DNA of 64,000 nucleotides from NCBI GenBank assembly GCA_032191485.1, contig JAVDOI010000004.1, positions 21,131,943 to 21,195,942 on the forward strand, written 5' to 3'. The stretch comes from Leptoclinus maculatus. Its lineage: Eukaryota > Chordata > Actinopteri > Perciformes > Stichaeidae. Below, in pieces: positions 37,501 through 51,644 of this stretch. A model generated the notes under the pieces. The model made no database searches and had not been told where the DNA came from. It worked only from the letters and a program-made list of their open reading frames with translations. How positions within the stretch are numbered: position 1 is the stretch's first letter; every line of letters starts with the position of its first letter. A program made the translations under genes and the position numbers.

Positions 37501-40500
37501 CAGACCATAAAGCAGGGTATGCTTTAGGGCGGGGCTACACAGTGATTGACAGGTGTCAACCAGAGACGTATACGGCGTCTCTACGTCACTCCTCCTCAGT
37601 CCATAATGCTGAATCCATAACTTTCAAGTTTAGTAATCATAATATCATGGTCTATTACATCAAATGCAGCACTGAAGTCAAGTAAGACTGTGCCGACACC
37701 ATTTTCTTATTGTCCATCTGTATCAGCCAGTCATCAGTTAGCTGGTTGAGTGACTCTGTCTGTATGCATGCTGGGAACTAGTAATGAGTTTATTCCGATT
37801 AAAATAATCCTGCATTTGTTTGACCACGATTTTCTCTAATAATTTGCTCAAAATGGGGAGTATACTACTTGGATGGCTATTTGTACATGTGAAGGCTGAT
37901 TTCTTGTCCTTTGGTATTGGAATCACCTTTCCAGACCTTTGGGCATACACCGTGTACATTAAGCATTTGTTGAAGATGTGACATATTGGAATAGATACGT
38001 GATCAGAAGCAAATCGCAACAGTTTACCATCTAGATTCTAGATGGTCTATACCAGCCAGTTTATCAGTTGGCAGAGACAACAACATTCTCTCAATGACGG
38101 GAAGTAACCTGCACAAAATCAAATTGGCAGTTTTTATCCTTCATCATATAATTCTCAATTAGTGTGCATGAGGAGGAGCCATTGGTGGGTGTCAAGTTAT
38201 TTCTGAGATTATCAACTTTACTCATGAAGTAATTATTGAAGTAATTGGTAATCTCTACTGGTTTGGTTAGGAAAGTACCATTATTTATTATGTTAGGCTT
38301 TGCTTGATGTGATGACCTACCCATTATAACATTCATCATTTTCCATAGTTTTTTCCCGTCATTCTTTGAGTCATTAATTGTACTCTGGTAATACTCTCTC
38401 TTTTTCCCTCTGTTCAGTTTAGTTACCTGATTTCTTAATTTACAGTACATTTTCCTATCAGACAGTAAGCCAGATGTTTGGTATCAACTGGTATTGTCAG
38501 TAATATCTAACGTGGCTGTAGCGCACCCCATTCAGTTTTCTGACTTGTTGAACTCTGGTGTGACGTGATTCCCGATGTCCGAGGGACATTGAACGTAGCA
38601 TCAATGGCTCCGAGGCCTAAAGCGACCGTGTGAACGAGAGCTTCCTACCTGTGTCGGGGGGTTTGATGAGGTCCATGATGACGGAGTCCGCTCCTTTAGT
38701 GTAGACCGTGATCTGGTCCGTCAGAGGGTGTCGAACCACCACCGACATGCGCTTCCTGGTGGAGTCGAAGCCCAGCGTGTGCAGCAGCTCGAAGTTCAAC
38801 TTGCCCAGGTGCGGCAGCTCCACGGTCACCTGGTCCGGGAGGCGTCCCACGAGCGAGCACTTGTAGGCCCGGGCGGCGTAGACCAGCGCCGCCTCGTCGG
38901 GCGACTCGGCCTCGTAGCGCAGCTCGCCGTCCTCCGGGCTCCGCGGCTTCTCGTCGTAGCGGGGCGGGGGGGTCTGCTGCTCCTCCTGCAGCTTGGTCAG
39001 GGTGCTCTCGGCGGAGGGCGACGACAGCAGGCTGGAGCCGCCCTTGTTGGAGGACGAGCGGTTGGTGACGAGGCTGGAGGAGCTGCTGCTGTTGGAGCCC
39101 GAGGTCAGCCGGCTCGGGGTGAAGCGCTTGATGAAGTCCTCGATGGTCTTGACCGGAGACTTCAGCTCAAACCTCATCCGGACCTGGAAGGAGAAGCAGA
39201 CATCAACATTATGAGACTGAATGTTCAGCCTGTTAGAGCCGAGGTTTCTGGGTCCATCAGAGCGGATGAGTGCGACCATTTCTGTCACGTTCACCCTGCG
39301 CACAACTTATAATTCATTACCTCAATATATTCAAAATCTTTCCCACATTTTGATTAATTAGTGCTCAATAATTAAAGTAACTAAATAGTGCATGAGGCCA
39401 CGTCAGTCGTTCTTTTATTTAGTGTTGATTGTGGCGCCCCCTGTGGCCAGACGTGGTAGTGTCTGGTTTTCCTGGGTCTGACAGTCGGCTCAGTCCTGGG
39501 TCTGACAGTCGGCTCAGTCCTGGGTCCGACAGTCGGCTCAGTCCTGGTTCTGGTTCTCTCTGGTTCTTATTGTTTCGTTACTTTAGTTTTATTTTCTTAT
39601 TTTAGAAATCATTTAACATCAACATCACTGAACAGAGTCACCTGAAAAAAGTAAAAAATGAACACAAACAGGGAACAACTTCAATAAAACATTTAGTTTC
39701 TCTGCAGTAATCAATCTGTGATCAGGAATACGGCTGCAAAACACAGATTATTTCATTGTACGTTAACGATAATCGATGAGTCGTTTGGTCAAAACAATAT
39801 CAGAAAATGGTGGAAATCAGATCAGTGGTCATGTCTTGTTTTGTCTCGTTAGTTTACTGTTTCACAGACGAGCAAAGAAACCAGAAAATATTCACATTTA
39901 AGAAGCTGGAATCAGAGAATTCTGACTTTTTTTATCAAACTATATTAATGTAATAGTTGAGAACCAATCGATTGATCTCTGCAGCTCTGATCAGCGTTAT
40001 TGTTCAGCTGCTTCTGGGAAACACTGGAGCTCTAAAAGAGAACTTCATAAATGTGTTTTATGAAGATTTAATCTCGTGAGGAACCAGAACCAGCTCCAGA
40101 GGTTTAAAGACCTGAGTCCTGATGAAAAGGCTCCGTTAGGTGTTGCAGTGACTCACATATATAAATCACTCAGGTTCCCGGTGAAGCCACAAGGGCAACA
40201 TCATAAAAATGTGAAGAATTACAAAAGAGCACAAACAGAAAGGCGAGCGTATCAAAGCCTTCAGCACAGATTTACATTTCCTCCCATCTTATCAGATAAC
40301 CTCCAAACACAAACAGCGCTCCATAAATAATGTGTCACAGCAGCTTAATCTGCCCACAGGAGAGGATATATCACCTCTGAACAGGACGACCACACCCGGT
40401 CTCACACAAACTGAGACCAGAGAGAGAACAATAAAACCTTCAGCTAGAACAACAAAGGAGACTTTGTGAGGGTCGTTTATATGGGAAAGAAATAACGTCA

Positions 40501-42671
40501 AACTAAATTAATTCTTTGTGCCAGAAGATGAAAAAGCTACTCCCATGTTTATAAAAAGAGAAACAAAAAGAGGGTGGTACTTCAGCAGAATGAGTTCCTT
40601 CTTTAAAGTTCTTCAATGCTTCATGTGTTAAAGCTGCATTCTCTCTAGTGTCCATCAGGGGGCGACTCCTCTGGTTGTATAGAAGTCTATGAGAAAATGA
40701 CTACTTCTCTCTTGATTTATTACCTCAGTAAACATTGTAAACATGAGTTTATGGTCTCAATCTCTAGTTTCAAGTCTTCTTCAATACAGCATGATGTTCA
40801 TTTAGTAAATGATGGTCCATTTAGAGTCAAACAGACCATAAAGCAGGGTGTGCTTTAGGGCGGGGCTACACAGTGATTGACAGGTCTCTACCAGACGTAG
40901 ACGGCGTCTCTACGTCACTCCTCCTCAGTCCAGATATGGTCACTTCCTGTTCACTGGTTGATAAAGAAACAAGATGAACCCAGAAGCTTCAAAACGGCAG
41001 CATAAAGGGATTATTACTCCGCTTTGTTGTGCAACCCTGTCTTGTACAATGACAATTAGCGCGTTAGCATGTGTTAGCATGCTGACATTTGGAGAGCATC
41101 AGGAGGAGAGCTAGTAACGTTAGCGGTGCTGCTAATGTTACTAGCTCTCCTCCTGTTGGTTTAAACACTGATTGGTTGTTTACAATGAAACATTATCAGA
41201 GATCAGAGACTAGAAACACATGTTCTACTGAGTCAGTAAAACTTTATTTACACTGTGATGGTTAACGGTTCAACTTTATTTACACTGATGGTTAACGGTT
41301 AAACTTTATTTACACTCTGATGGTTAACGGTTAAACTTTATTTACACTCTGATGGTTAACGGTTAAACTTTATTTACACTCTGATGGTTAACGGTGAACT
41401 GTTAACTATAGATGAGGAGTACCTTGTGCCGCGGCTGGTTGGGGGAGGACACCACCACCGTGTTGCAGACGGTGAGAGCGATGAAGAAGTCCATGACGTC
41501 AGCGAGGTCAGAGGGCAGCTGGGAGACGGGCTGGCTGTGGAACCGCATGAAGTCCATCTGACTGCTGCACTCGTTGACTTTGTCCAGCAGCTGAGGGTCG
41601 GGGGTGACGTCTTTCTCCTGCGGGACAGACAAGAGGACGGATAATCAGAGGACGGCTCACAGGACGAGGACGGCGTCGGTGTCGGCGCTGCTGACCATCG
41701 GGCTGCTGAAGGCCGTGTGCTTGGACAGGATGCTGGCCCGCTTGGCCTCGGCCCGGCTGCCCGTCCTGCGGTGGGACTTGGTGCTGTGGGAGCGTAGCAC
41801 CACGCGGCTCTGGTGGCTGCTCACGCTGTCCCGTCTGGGCAGAGTGCCGCCGTGAGACGGACACTCCTCCTCCTCCGAGTCCATCTCCTGGTACATCGCA
41901 AGTCTTCTGGCTGGAAGACGCACAAAGACATCGGTAAAGCCTCGTTTATGCTCGCGCTTGGCTGTAAACTCATATCTCATATTCATGACGACTTTATTAT
42001 CTTGATTTATCTCTTTTAATAAATCACTTCTTAAAACAGACGGGCTTGTATGTGATGTCGTCACTTTTTTGTTTTATTTGTTGATTTTACTGAATTACTT
42101 TACTAAAGTTTATTTATTTTAATTTTATTTATTTCTCAGTTCATTTCTATCGTCTCACTGATCTTCTGTTCTTGTTATTATCGTCTTGTTTTTGCTGCTT
42201 TGTCTGTCAAAACACTTTGTAAACTCTGTTTTTAAAAGTGCTATAAATAAAGTTATTATTATTATTATTATACAAACCCTGTAAAGAAACAAGTCAAGTA
42301 TTAAATGTATTATAAAGAAACTAAGGTTGAATATCCTGTAAACTATTTGAATATTTACTATAATGTAGATTTTTAACACTTCCTGTTTCTAAAGCTAATA
42401 AAATCTAATTGACCGTCTTTGTAAAAATCTCTAGACGTGTAAATTAATTCTGTTTATAAATAACAGAAATTCAAATATACACGAACAAACACCGGTGGCT
42501 GTGATTACGTAATTTTCACTATAGCGAGTATAAACTACGCTTAAGAAGGGAACTGATTTCATGAGTGTGTGTGTGTGTGTGTGTGTGTGCTCTCTCTCTC
42601 TCTCTCTCTCTCTCACCATTTGCATCATGGGAGTACTCCACCCCCGCCACGGTGCAGCGGCGGAACACCAT

Positions 42672-42702
<31 letters not shown>

Positions 42703-43108
42703 GAGAAGATGTACTGCATCTGACCCAGATCCTCGGTGATGTTCAGAGCTCGGCACTGCAGCCGAGAGTCCGTCTCCTCGTCGTACAGCTCAGAGTCCTG
42801 GTGGATGAAGAACACCTGGCACACCTTCACGATCTCAATGGACACGAAGAGGGAGATGGGAATCAGCACCTGGGGGGGGAGGAAGAGGAAGAGCTCATCA
42901 GTTCTTCATCACATCTACAGGATTATTATGTATACTGTACGTGTGTGTGTGTACTTGTAGATGTTTGACTGTTTGAACAATGTAAAATCCTCAGTGACAC
43001 ATTTCCAGGCAATGTTTCAGGAAAGTAGTTCTGGACAAATGAGTCAGAGCTGTTTGAGGGCAGCTCGTCCTGAACTCTGTTTATCTACCAGACCAACGTC
43101 TGTCTACA

Positions 43109-43150
<42 letters not shown>

Positions 43151-46100
43151 CATGTCTGTCTGTCTGTCTGCATGTCTGTCTGTCTGTCTGCATGTCTGTC
43201 TGCATGTCTGTCTACATGTCTGTCTACATGTATGTCTGTCTATCTACATGTATGTCTGTCTATCTACATGTATGTCTGTCTGTCTGTCTACACGTCTGTC
43301 TGTCTACATGTATGTCTGTCTGTCTACATGTCTGTCTGTCTGTCTACATGTCTGTCTGTCTGTCTACATGTCTGTCTGTCTACATGTATGTCTGTCTACA
43401 TGTATGTCTGTCTGTCTGTCTACATGTCTGTCTGTCTACATGTATGTCTGTCTACATGTCTGTCTGTCTGTCTACATGTCTGTCTGTCTACATGTCTGTC
43501 TGTCTACATGTCTACATGTCTGTCTGTCTACATGTCTGTCTGTCTACATGTCTACATGTCTGTCTGTCTGCACTCACTCCTCATGTAGAGCTGAGGTAAC
43601 CTGAGATCAGCTGCTGTGACACACTGACATTGTCACCGACATGTAAATAAAAACAGAACAAATCAAAGCTTTCAGGTGTCGTGTTCAGTGTTAGAGAGAT
43701 TGTTCTGATGAAGAGGACTTCCTCTCTGCTCTTCCAGGTTAAATGTGAGGATAAAGATGTGAAATAAATACAGCTGTGACTTGCTGCTTCTCTCCGGCTC
43801 CTCACCTGAAAGACGATGATCATGGTGAGGAAGAGATAAACGGCCGACATGACGGGAGATAAGTCCGTCCCCTCCGGACCGAGGACATCAAACACGGGCC
43901 TCTTCTCTCCGTACTGAAACATCCACAACCCGTGACCTGGAACACCAACACCAGAAGGTCTAACACACCTCAGAGGAGGAGATGTTTGAAAGACTTTAAT
44001 GAAGCCGTTAACTCACCGACGGCAGTGAACAGACACATGACCAGCAGGATGATGACGCACCAGAACACGTCCACGTTCATCTGACGCTCCAGCTTGCTGC
44101 GCTTGTAGCGCGGCCCGTTGTTGTTCAGCATGGCTTTGGTCTCGTGACCTGTGGAGACACGTCGTGTAAGAGGGTTACATGTTGTGTCATTCTGACTCAC
44201 CTGTTATTCTGGCTCATTCTGGCTCACCTGTTATTCTGGCTCATTCTGGCTCACCTGTTATTCTGGCTCATTCTGGCTCACCTGTTATTCTGGCTCATTC
44301 TGGCTCACCTGTTATTCTGGCTCAGCTGATATTCTGGCTCACCTGATATCCTGGCTCACCTGTTATCCTGGCTCACCTGATATTCTGGCTCATTCTGGCT
44401 CACCTGTTATCCTGTCTCACCGGTTATTCTTGCTCACCTGTTATCCTGTCTCACCGGTTATTCTGGCTCACCTGTTATTCTGGCTCACCGGTTATTCTGG
44501 CTCACCTGCGTAAATGACGATCCCCACAGCCTCCTCCGTGTTGCGGACGGTGCAGCCTCTCAGCAGCAGGTTGTCTTTGGAAAGAGCATCTCTGCTGCCG
44601 CTATGATGGAGTCTGAAGAGATGAGAGGAGCAATGGATCATAAAACTGATCACAGATCCGATCAGAACAAAAGAAACAAATATGACTTTGATTATTGATC
44701 GTTGATGATCCATATTAACAGATACAGATCCCTTTGTTGTTTGATTACATCAGCTGGTCTACAAGGATACAGAACTTTTCTTTTTTGTCATCGTCCCAAA
44801 AATCATTTCAACTTCTCTGAAGTCAGTAAATCATCAAAAATACTAAATGTTATACTTTTACTTTGTTTTAGTAATTTATAGTGTATAGTGTCATTTGAAC
44901 TATGTTTTTTATAAAAACATAGTTCAAATGATAAGTAAATAAAAGATTGTATTATTATTGATTTAAATAAACCTCTTCATTATTATTTTTAATGATGTAT
45001 AATAATGAGCTTAGAGCTCGTGTTAGGAAGTTAAACAGCTCATAATTCATCTCTAATATCTATTTTATATTCATGTGAAAACATCTCCTTCAAACTACTG
45101 GATTTATTCTAGTTTATTCCCAAAACTACATTTTACAGATGACATGTGAACACATCATGATAACGTTATAATGTACCTTCAGCCAGTACTCATGTTCACT
45201 GAGCAGAGCCTGAAGGCATCATAATGTAACTGCAGTGAACCTCCATTGGTTAGCCGTTAGCGGTGCTGCTAACGTTACTAGCTCTCCTCCTGTTGGTTTA
45301 AACACTGATTGGTTGTTTACAATGAAACATGATCAGAGATCAGAGACTAGAAACACATGTTCTACTGAGTCAGTACAACTTTATTTACACTCTGATGGTT
45401 AACATTTAAACTTTATTCACACTCTGATGGTTAACGTTTCAACTTTATTTACACTGTGATGGTTAAAGTTTAAACTTTATTTACACTGATGGTTAACGTT
45501 TAAACTTTATTTACACTGTGATGGTTAAAGTTTAAACTTTATTTACACTGATGGTTAACGGTAAACTGTGAGGGGGTTAGTACTGATCTTTGATCCACTA
45601 CTGTCCGTTACACCACCTGTGCTAAATGATGCCAGGTGGGAGTTTCTAACGAGTTGCATTGACTCACAAGAGACAGAACAAAAAGGTTAAAATCAAAGCA
45701 GCAGATGCTGAGATATCCAGACTTTTTAATGGGTCAAGCTCCCAAAAACACAGGATCCTACATTTCCCATGAAGCAACTCACTAGCATCACTTCCTTAGT
45801 TCCACCTAGCAACGGTAAACTGTGAGGGGGGTCAGTACGGATCACTGATCCACTACAGTCTACATCACTAACAGAGAGGTTCAAAGATGTTCCTAAGCAG
45901 AAGAAAGGTGCTCCTGGTCATGTCTGCATTCATCGACTAGATGTCAACCATTAAATGAATTAGGGCTGCAACTAACGATTATTTTAATAATCGATTAATC
46001 TGTCGATTATTTTTACGATTAATCGATGAATCGGATAAAAAAAAAAAACATTAATTTCCAACCCTTTATTCAAAAACAGTATGCTTTATGCTTTACATCT

Positions 46101-49100
46101 GCCAATTATATCGGTTTTTTTTTAAATAAAGTGCACAAAAATATGTATATTTTAGTTTAAAGGGACCTGAGCTGTCAGAACAATAAATCATTTATAAAAA
46201 ATAAAGAAAAATACAAATCAGAAAACTTAACAGGATTTGTTTGAATGTCAGAACTTGTTCTCTACACTACACTCACAGATGCACACACTCACAAACTCAC
46301 TTGAAGCTTATTCATTAAATTATTACCATCATTGTAGTAAGTGCAAGTTAAGTTAATTTATACACCACATTTAAACACAGTTTAAGATGGCCAAGTGCTA
46401 TAAAAAAAATTAAAAAGTACAACACACACAAATATATTTGTCACCAATAACCGATATGGGACAAAGCACAGAATATATATACATGACAACAGATTGAAAA
46501 ATGAATGGGCCAAAAAAGGCGAGTGAATAAAACCGTGTCTTTAGCTAATGCTAACTTGTCATGCTTGTCAAACTGGATAACGAGTAAACACCAGCACCAG
46601 AAGAGCTACTGGAGGGACGTTACGTCCCTGATAGCAGTCGACTCCGGGGCGGCTGATCCGCCGTACTGTCGCACTCGGTTCGGCCATGCACGCCGGATAC
46701 GCCCCGCCTACGGATCGCGCACCGTCAAACATCGTTACGGGTCTCCGGTGGTCTTTCCTCTACCTCCGCTCTGCTCTGCTCTGCGCTCAACTCAACTTTT
46801 TTTTTTATACTCAAACATCTCCGCGACTTATTGAGTGGCGTAATAATCGCGCGACACAACGAATCGATAATGAAATTCGTTGCCAACTCTTTTAATAATC
46901 GAATTTTATCGATTTTATCGATTCGTTGTTGCAGCCCTAAAATGAATCTCCCTTTAGTTCCTCCGAGGTCTTTAAAACGAGCAGCCTGAAGACATAAAGC
47001 TCTCGTCTCTTTTTAATCTCTTCTTCAAACACATTTTTACAGACTGACTTTCATGTGACGTCGTCTTTTTACTGCTTTTATTTCATCATTGTTATAATTA
47101 TGTCTCTATTTGTGTTTAGATATTAATTTGTCTGGCTTTTGTTGAACATCATTGTTTTTGTTGCCTTGTTTGAGCTGTTTTTAAAGGTGCTACGTATATA
47201 AAAGTTATTATTATTAATATTTTGATGAACAATTCATCAGCCTCCTCTGTGCCGGTAAACAGATCTTTGAGTTGAACATTTAATGGATTAGTAGATAAAA
47301 CAACAGTGAGTAGCAGCTCCACTCTGGTGATGCAGGGAGAACTAGAGTATCTCTAATAGACTATAAAGCCTCTCAGTCTCTCCTCACCAGAGCCCCCCCC
47401 CCCAGAGTCAATCATTCACCTCCTCCTCGCTGACACTCACCTCTCACTTTTAACCCGTTCACGACCAAATACTGACTCAAGATCTGGGCACAAATACACT
47501 TTCCTTGACTGGTTCTTGTCATATTTGGTGACATGATATGACGACTGTTTATTCTACACATCATCATATTTATATATTATCATATATAATATTAAGAGCT
47601 GCAGGAATAATTCCTAAAACCAGACGTGCGTCAGCATATTTACACTTCCTGTTCATGTTATTTTGTTTAGATGTCTGAAATAAACAAGCGGAAGAGATTT
47701 AAACGTTTAGTTCTCCGATATAAAATAAGTCGGTGAAGATTTATCTTGATGAAGAAAACCTGGAAGAATCATGAACGTTTGTTTAACACAGATTACTTTC
47801 TCTAATAATCCAAACAGCCAACGGAAGAATCTGATTGGCTGTTTGTGGTCGTAGTCATGATGTCACTCGTTGGTTTGTTGATGTTTTGAATCCTTGAGTT
47901 CAGCGATTTGGCCGTCGCCATCTTGTTTTTTTTGCAACCAGTGAAGAGGAAGTGACCATATCTGGACTGAGGAGGAGTGACGTAGAGACGCCGTATACGT
48001 CTCTGGTAGAGACCTGTCAATCACTGTGTAGCCCCGCCCTAAAGCATCCCCTGCTTTATGGTCTGTTTGACTCTAAATGGACCATCATTTACTAAATGAA
48101 CATCATGCTGTATTGAAGAAGACTTGAAACTAGAGATTGAGACCATAAACTCATGTTTACAATGTTTACTGAGGTAATAAATCAAGAGAGAAGTAGAGTC
48201 ATTTTCTCATAGACTTGCCAGAGGAGTCGCCCCCTGATGGCCACTAGAGAGAATGCAGCTTTAACACATGAGGCTTTGATGATGACGTCCCGTTGGACCA
48301 CAGAAACACGTCATCCTGCAGCTCTCTATATTTATATCATATTTTAGGAATAAACTTTAGGCCTAAAGACTAAATATAGTTAAATAACAAAATGTCTCAG
48401 AAACGACAAGAAGGACAAACTAAGTATTTGGAATCTGTGAACCAATAAGTTGAATTTCAACTTATTAGTTCACCAGTATAGATTCACCACTGTGTCCCAG
48501 AGCTCCCAGTTCACACCCACTGGTCCATAGAGGGACTACTTTCTCTCCTAGAGAGGTGGTGACATCACACCTCGTGCCAATGGACATAATGTAAGAACCT
48601 TCCCCCTCAACCTGGCAACCGAATACCTGCAGCATCTGGTCTGCTTCTGAGCAAAGACTAGATGTCAAGACCATGTGAGGGCGGGTCAGAGGTGAGGAGA
48701 CACACCTGGCAGGTGTCCAGGTGTGTGAGGGGGCGGAGCAAACACTGATGATCATGACCCTGAATAGTTCAACATGTTGGGAAACGCTCTTATTTGCTTC
48801 TGTGATGGTTAACGTTTAAACTTTATTTACACTCTGATGGTTAACGGTAAACTGTGAGGGGGTTAGTACTGATCTTTGATCCACTACTGTCCGTTACACC
48901 ACCTGTGCTAAATGATGCCAGGTGGGACAGTTTCTAACGAGTTGCATTGACTCACAAGAGACAGAACAAAAAGGTTCAAATCAAAGCAGCAGATGCTGAG
49001 ATATCCAGACTTTTTAATGAGTCAAGCTCCCAAAAACACAGGATCCTACATTTCCCATAAAGCAACTCACTAGCATCACTTCCTTAGTTCCACCTAGCAT

Positions 49101-51599
49101 AGTAAAGGGTTAGCTGGCCATCTGTCAGAGAGCTCTATGAACAGCTGCTCACGAGGAAACAACAACACATCTTTAAAATGTGCTCCGTCAAACGGGACAA
49201 AACCTGCGACCACATCCACAAGAAGGCAGATCAGAATCTGTTTGAGTCATAATTATAAGTTGGAGACAAACCGCAGTTTCACATTATTTCCGAACGTTTC
49301 TCAAAATGTCACAGCGCTGATTTACAGTGAAGTGAAAGCTTTGATGTGAGAACAGATGAGGCTGATTTAAAGAGACAGTACTCACATGTAGCCTCGGAAT
49401 CTGTTCAGGTCGTTGTTGGGCTTCTCACATTCAATGACGCCGTTGTACTTTAACGGGTCAAAATCACAATCCTGCAGACAGACAACACACACACTGTTAT
49501 TATTGATAGATTATTGAATCATTTGTTGGTTATCAACATTAACCTTCTACTTGTTATAACGAGTCATTGTCTCCAGAAGGAGAAACAGTAACAAGGTCAC
49601 ACTCAACTACAGGAATGCAACTTTTAAAGTAAAGAGTATTAAAACTGAAACTATGTTTAAAAGGCTCTGAGCACCAGACTCCCTTTAGAAAACCTCTCAT
49701 TTTACTGCAGCAGGGTCTGACAGTCTGACCCTCTCAGTCCTGGTTCTGGTTATCCCGTGCCTCCCTTCCCTCCAGCGGGTCCAGCAATACGTCCTGGGTC
49801 TCCAGCAGAGAGGAGAAGCTCTGCTCCTGGAGGAGGAAGAGGAGGAGGAGACGCTGCTGCCGGGAGCTGAGCTCTCCTCCTCCCTCCGGAGCTCCGGATC
49901 TGGGTCTGTCCACGGTGGACCGGTCTCTGCTGGAGGATCTGGGTCTGTCCACGGTGGACCGGTCTCTGCTGGAGGATCTGGGTCTGTCCACGTGGGCCGG
50001 TCTCTGCTAGAGGATCTGGGTCTGTCCACGGTGGGTCGGTCTCTGCTGGAGGATCTGGGTCTGTCCACGGTGGACCGGTCTCTGCTGGAGGATCTTCTCT
50101 CTGAAGGTCTCTTTACTGATGGAGGTCTTATAGAGGATCAGGACTACACTGAGACTGGTTGATATAGAGGATCAGGACTACACTGAGACTGGTTCAGGAC
50201 CAGTTAAAACCTCCTCACAGTGACTTTAACCACTCAAAATATAAAGTGTCTAAAAACGGCAACCGTATGTTTCAGTTTTGACCACTAAAGGTTTATAAAG
50301 TAATCGTTGAGCCTCACCAGGTCGAAGAAGCTGCGGACCACCTGCCTCTGCTTCAGGTTGGTCTCTCCATCCAGCGTGGCGGTCTCGATGTGGCACAGAC
50401 GGTCGGGGTCACTGGAGCTCAGCAGCAGGACGTCGGCGGGGAGGATCTCGTTACACCGAAGCCGGACGAAGTCTCCCACCGTTACCTCCTTCCAGAACTT
50501 CTCCACGTAGCGTCTCTCCGCTCTGCCGGAACAACGAGAGGCAGCTTTAACCATCTGAACCAAAAAACAACCTGAAAAGCATGTTTTATTTAAACAATCA
50601 CCAAAACCACATTGTTTATCCTCGCTAGAAGCTGTAAAAAACTGTCATCGTCAGATTACCGACGGTCTTTGAACACATCATGTGTGACGAACGCTTCAGT
50701 CACAAACAGCAGCCAGGAGAGGCTGAAACAGGTGAATTGTTTAATATTTATAACACGTAGAACCTACATTTGTTTTCTAACATTAGTAAAACTTGTTCGA
50801 AACATTGTGGATTTATAGATTCTATTGTTTGGCAATTTTTGTAAAATAAATTATCAAAGAAATTGAACTTGCATTTTCTTCTTTTTAATGATTGATGTCA
50901 TCATAACTGTTATTCTCACTAAAGACATGTTCTAGTTCTCTCTACTTCTGGTCATGATGGTTCTGGTTCTATAGAGATGAAGGACTTTAGACCACAGAGA
51001 GAATAAACTCCATAAAACCTGCTTTGAGTTCAGAGGGTTAAAACGTGGAGTTAATGTTTTCAATAACTGGTGCTTCTATGAACAGAAATGTCAGCTCGAC
51101 ATCCATAAATCTGTACGGGAAAGAAAATATTGTTGATGCCACAACTCATTAAATCCTCCCAACTTCTTCCTCAAAATGTACAAAATACAAATATATATAT
51201 ATAGTTCAGCAGGAACATAACGCTCTATCTTCACCGATGTAATAGATACAGGTGTGAGACACAAACTCTGTTTTAAGTAAATCTCTTTATCTACTCAGTC
51301 CACGTCGACTCGATCAATCAATCAATCAATCAGTCGATCGATTGATTGATCCATCGATTGATTGATGGATCCATCGATTGATTGATGGATCCATCGATCG
51401 ATTCATTGATCCATCGATCGACCGATTGATTGATCGATCAGTGCGTGTGTGGAGTCTTCCTGTAAACTCTGATTTAAAGAGCAGATCAGACTTCACATTT
51501 CTGAACAATGTCACATTCCTGATAAATAAAACTGGAGCTCCAACATCCGTCAGGAAGTGAGAGGAAAAACACTCATGCTATTTATTCATAACACCCCCC

Positions 51600-51644
<45 letters not shown>

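Noticed and set aside
38728..39312. 194-aa plus-strand ORF
   Set aside because: Antisense shadow of atp10a exon 10.
41661..41695. Extension of atp10a exon 8 to the consensus GTGAGC donor
   Set aside because: It would leave a 43-nt intron and the wrong phase for exon 9; the weak GTCAGC donor preserves phase and homology.
43092..43604. Cys/Val/Ser-rich ORFs in all three plus frames
   Set aside because: Product of (TGTC)n/(TACATGTC)n; simultaneous openness of three frames shows absence of coding constraint.
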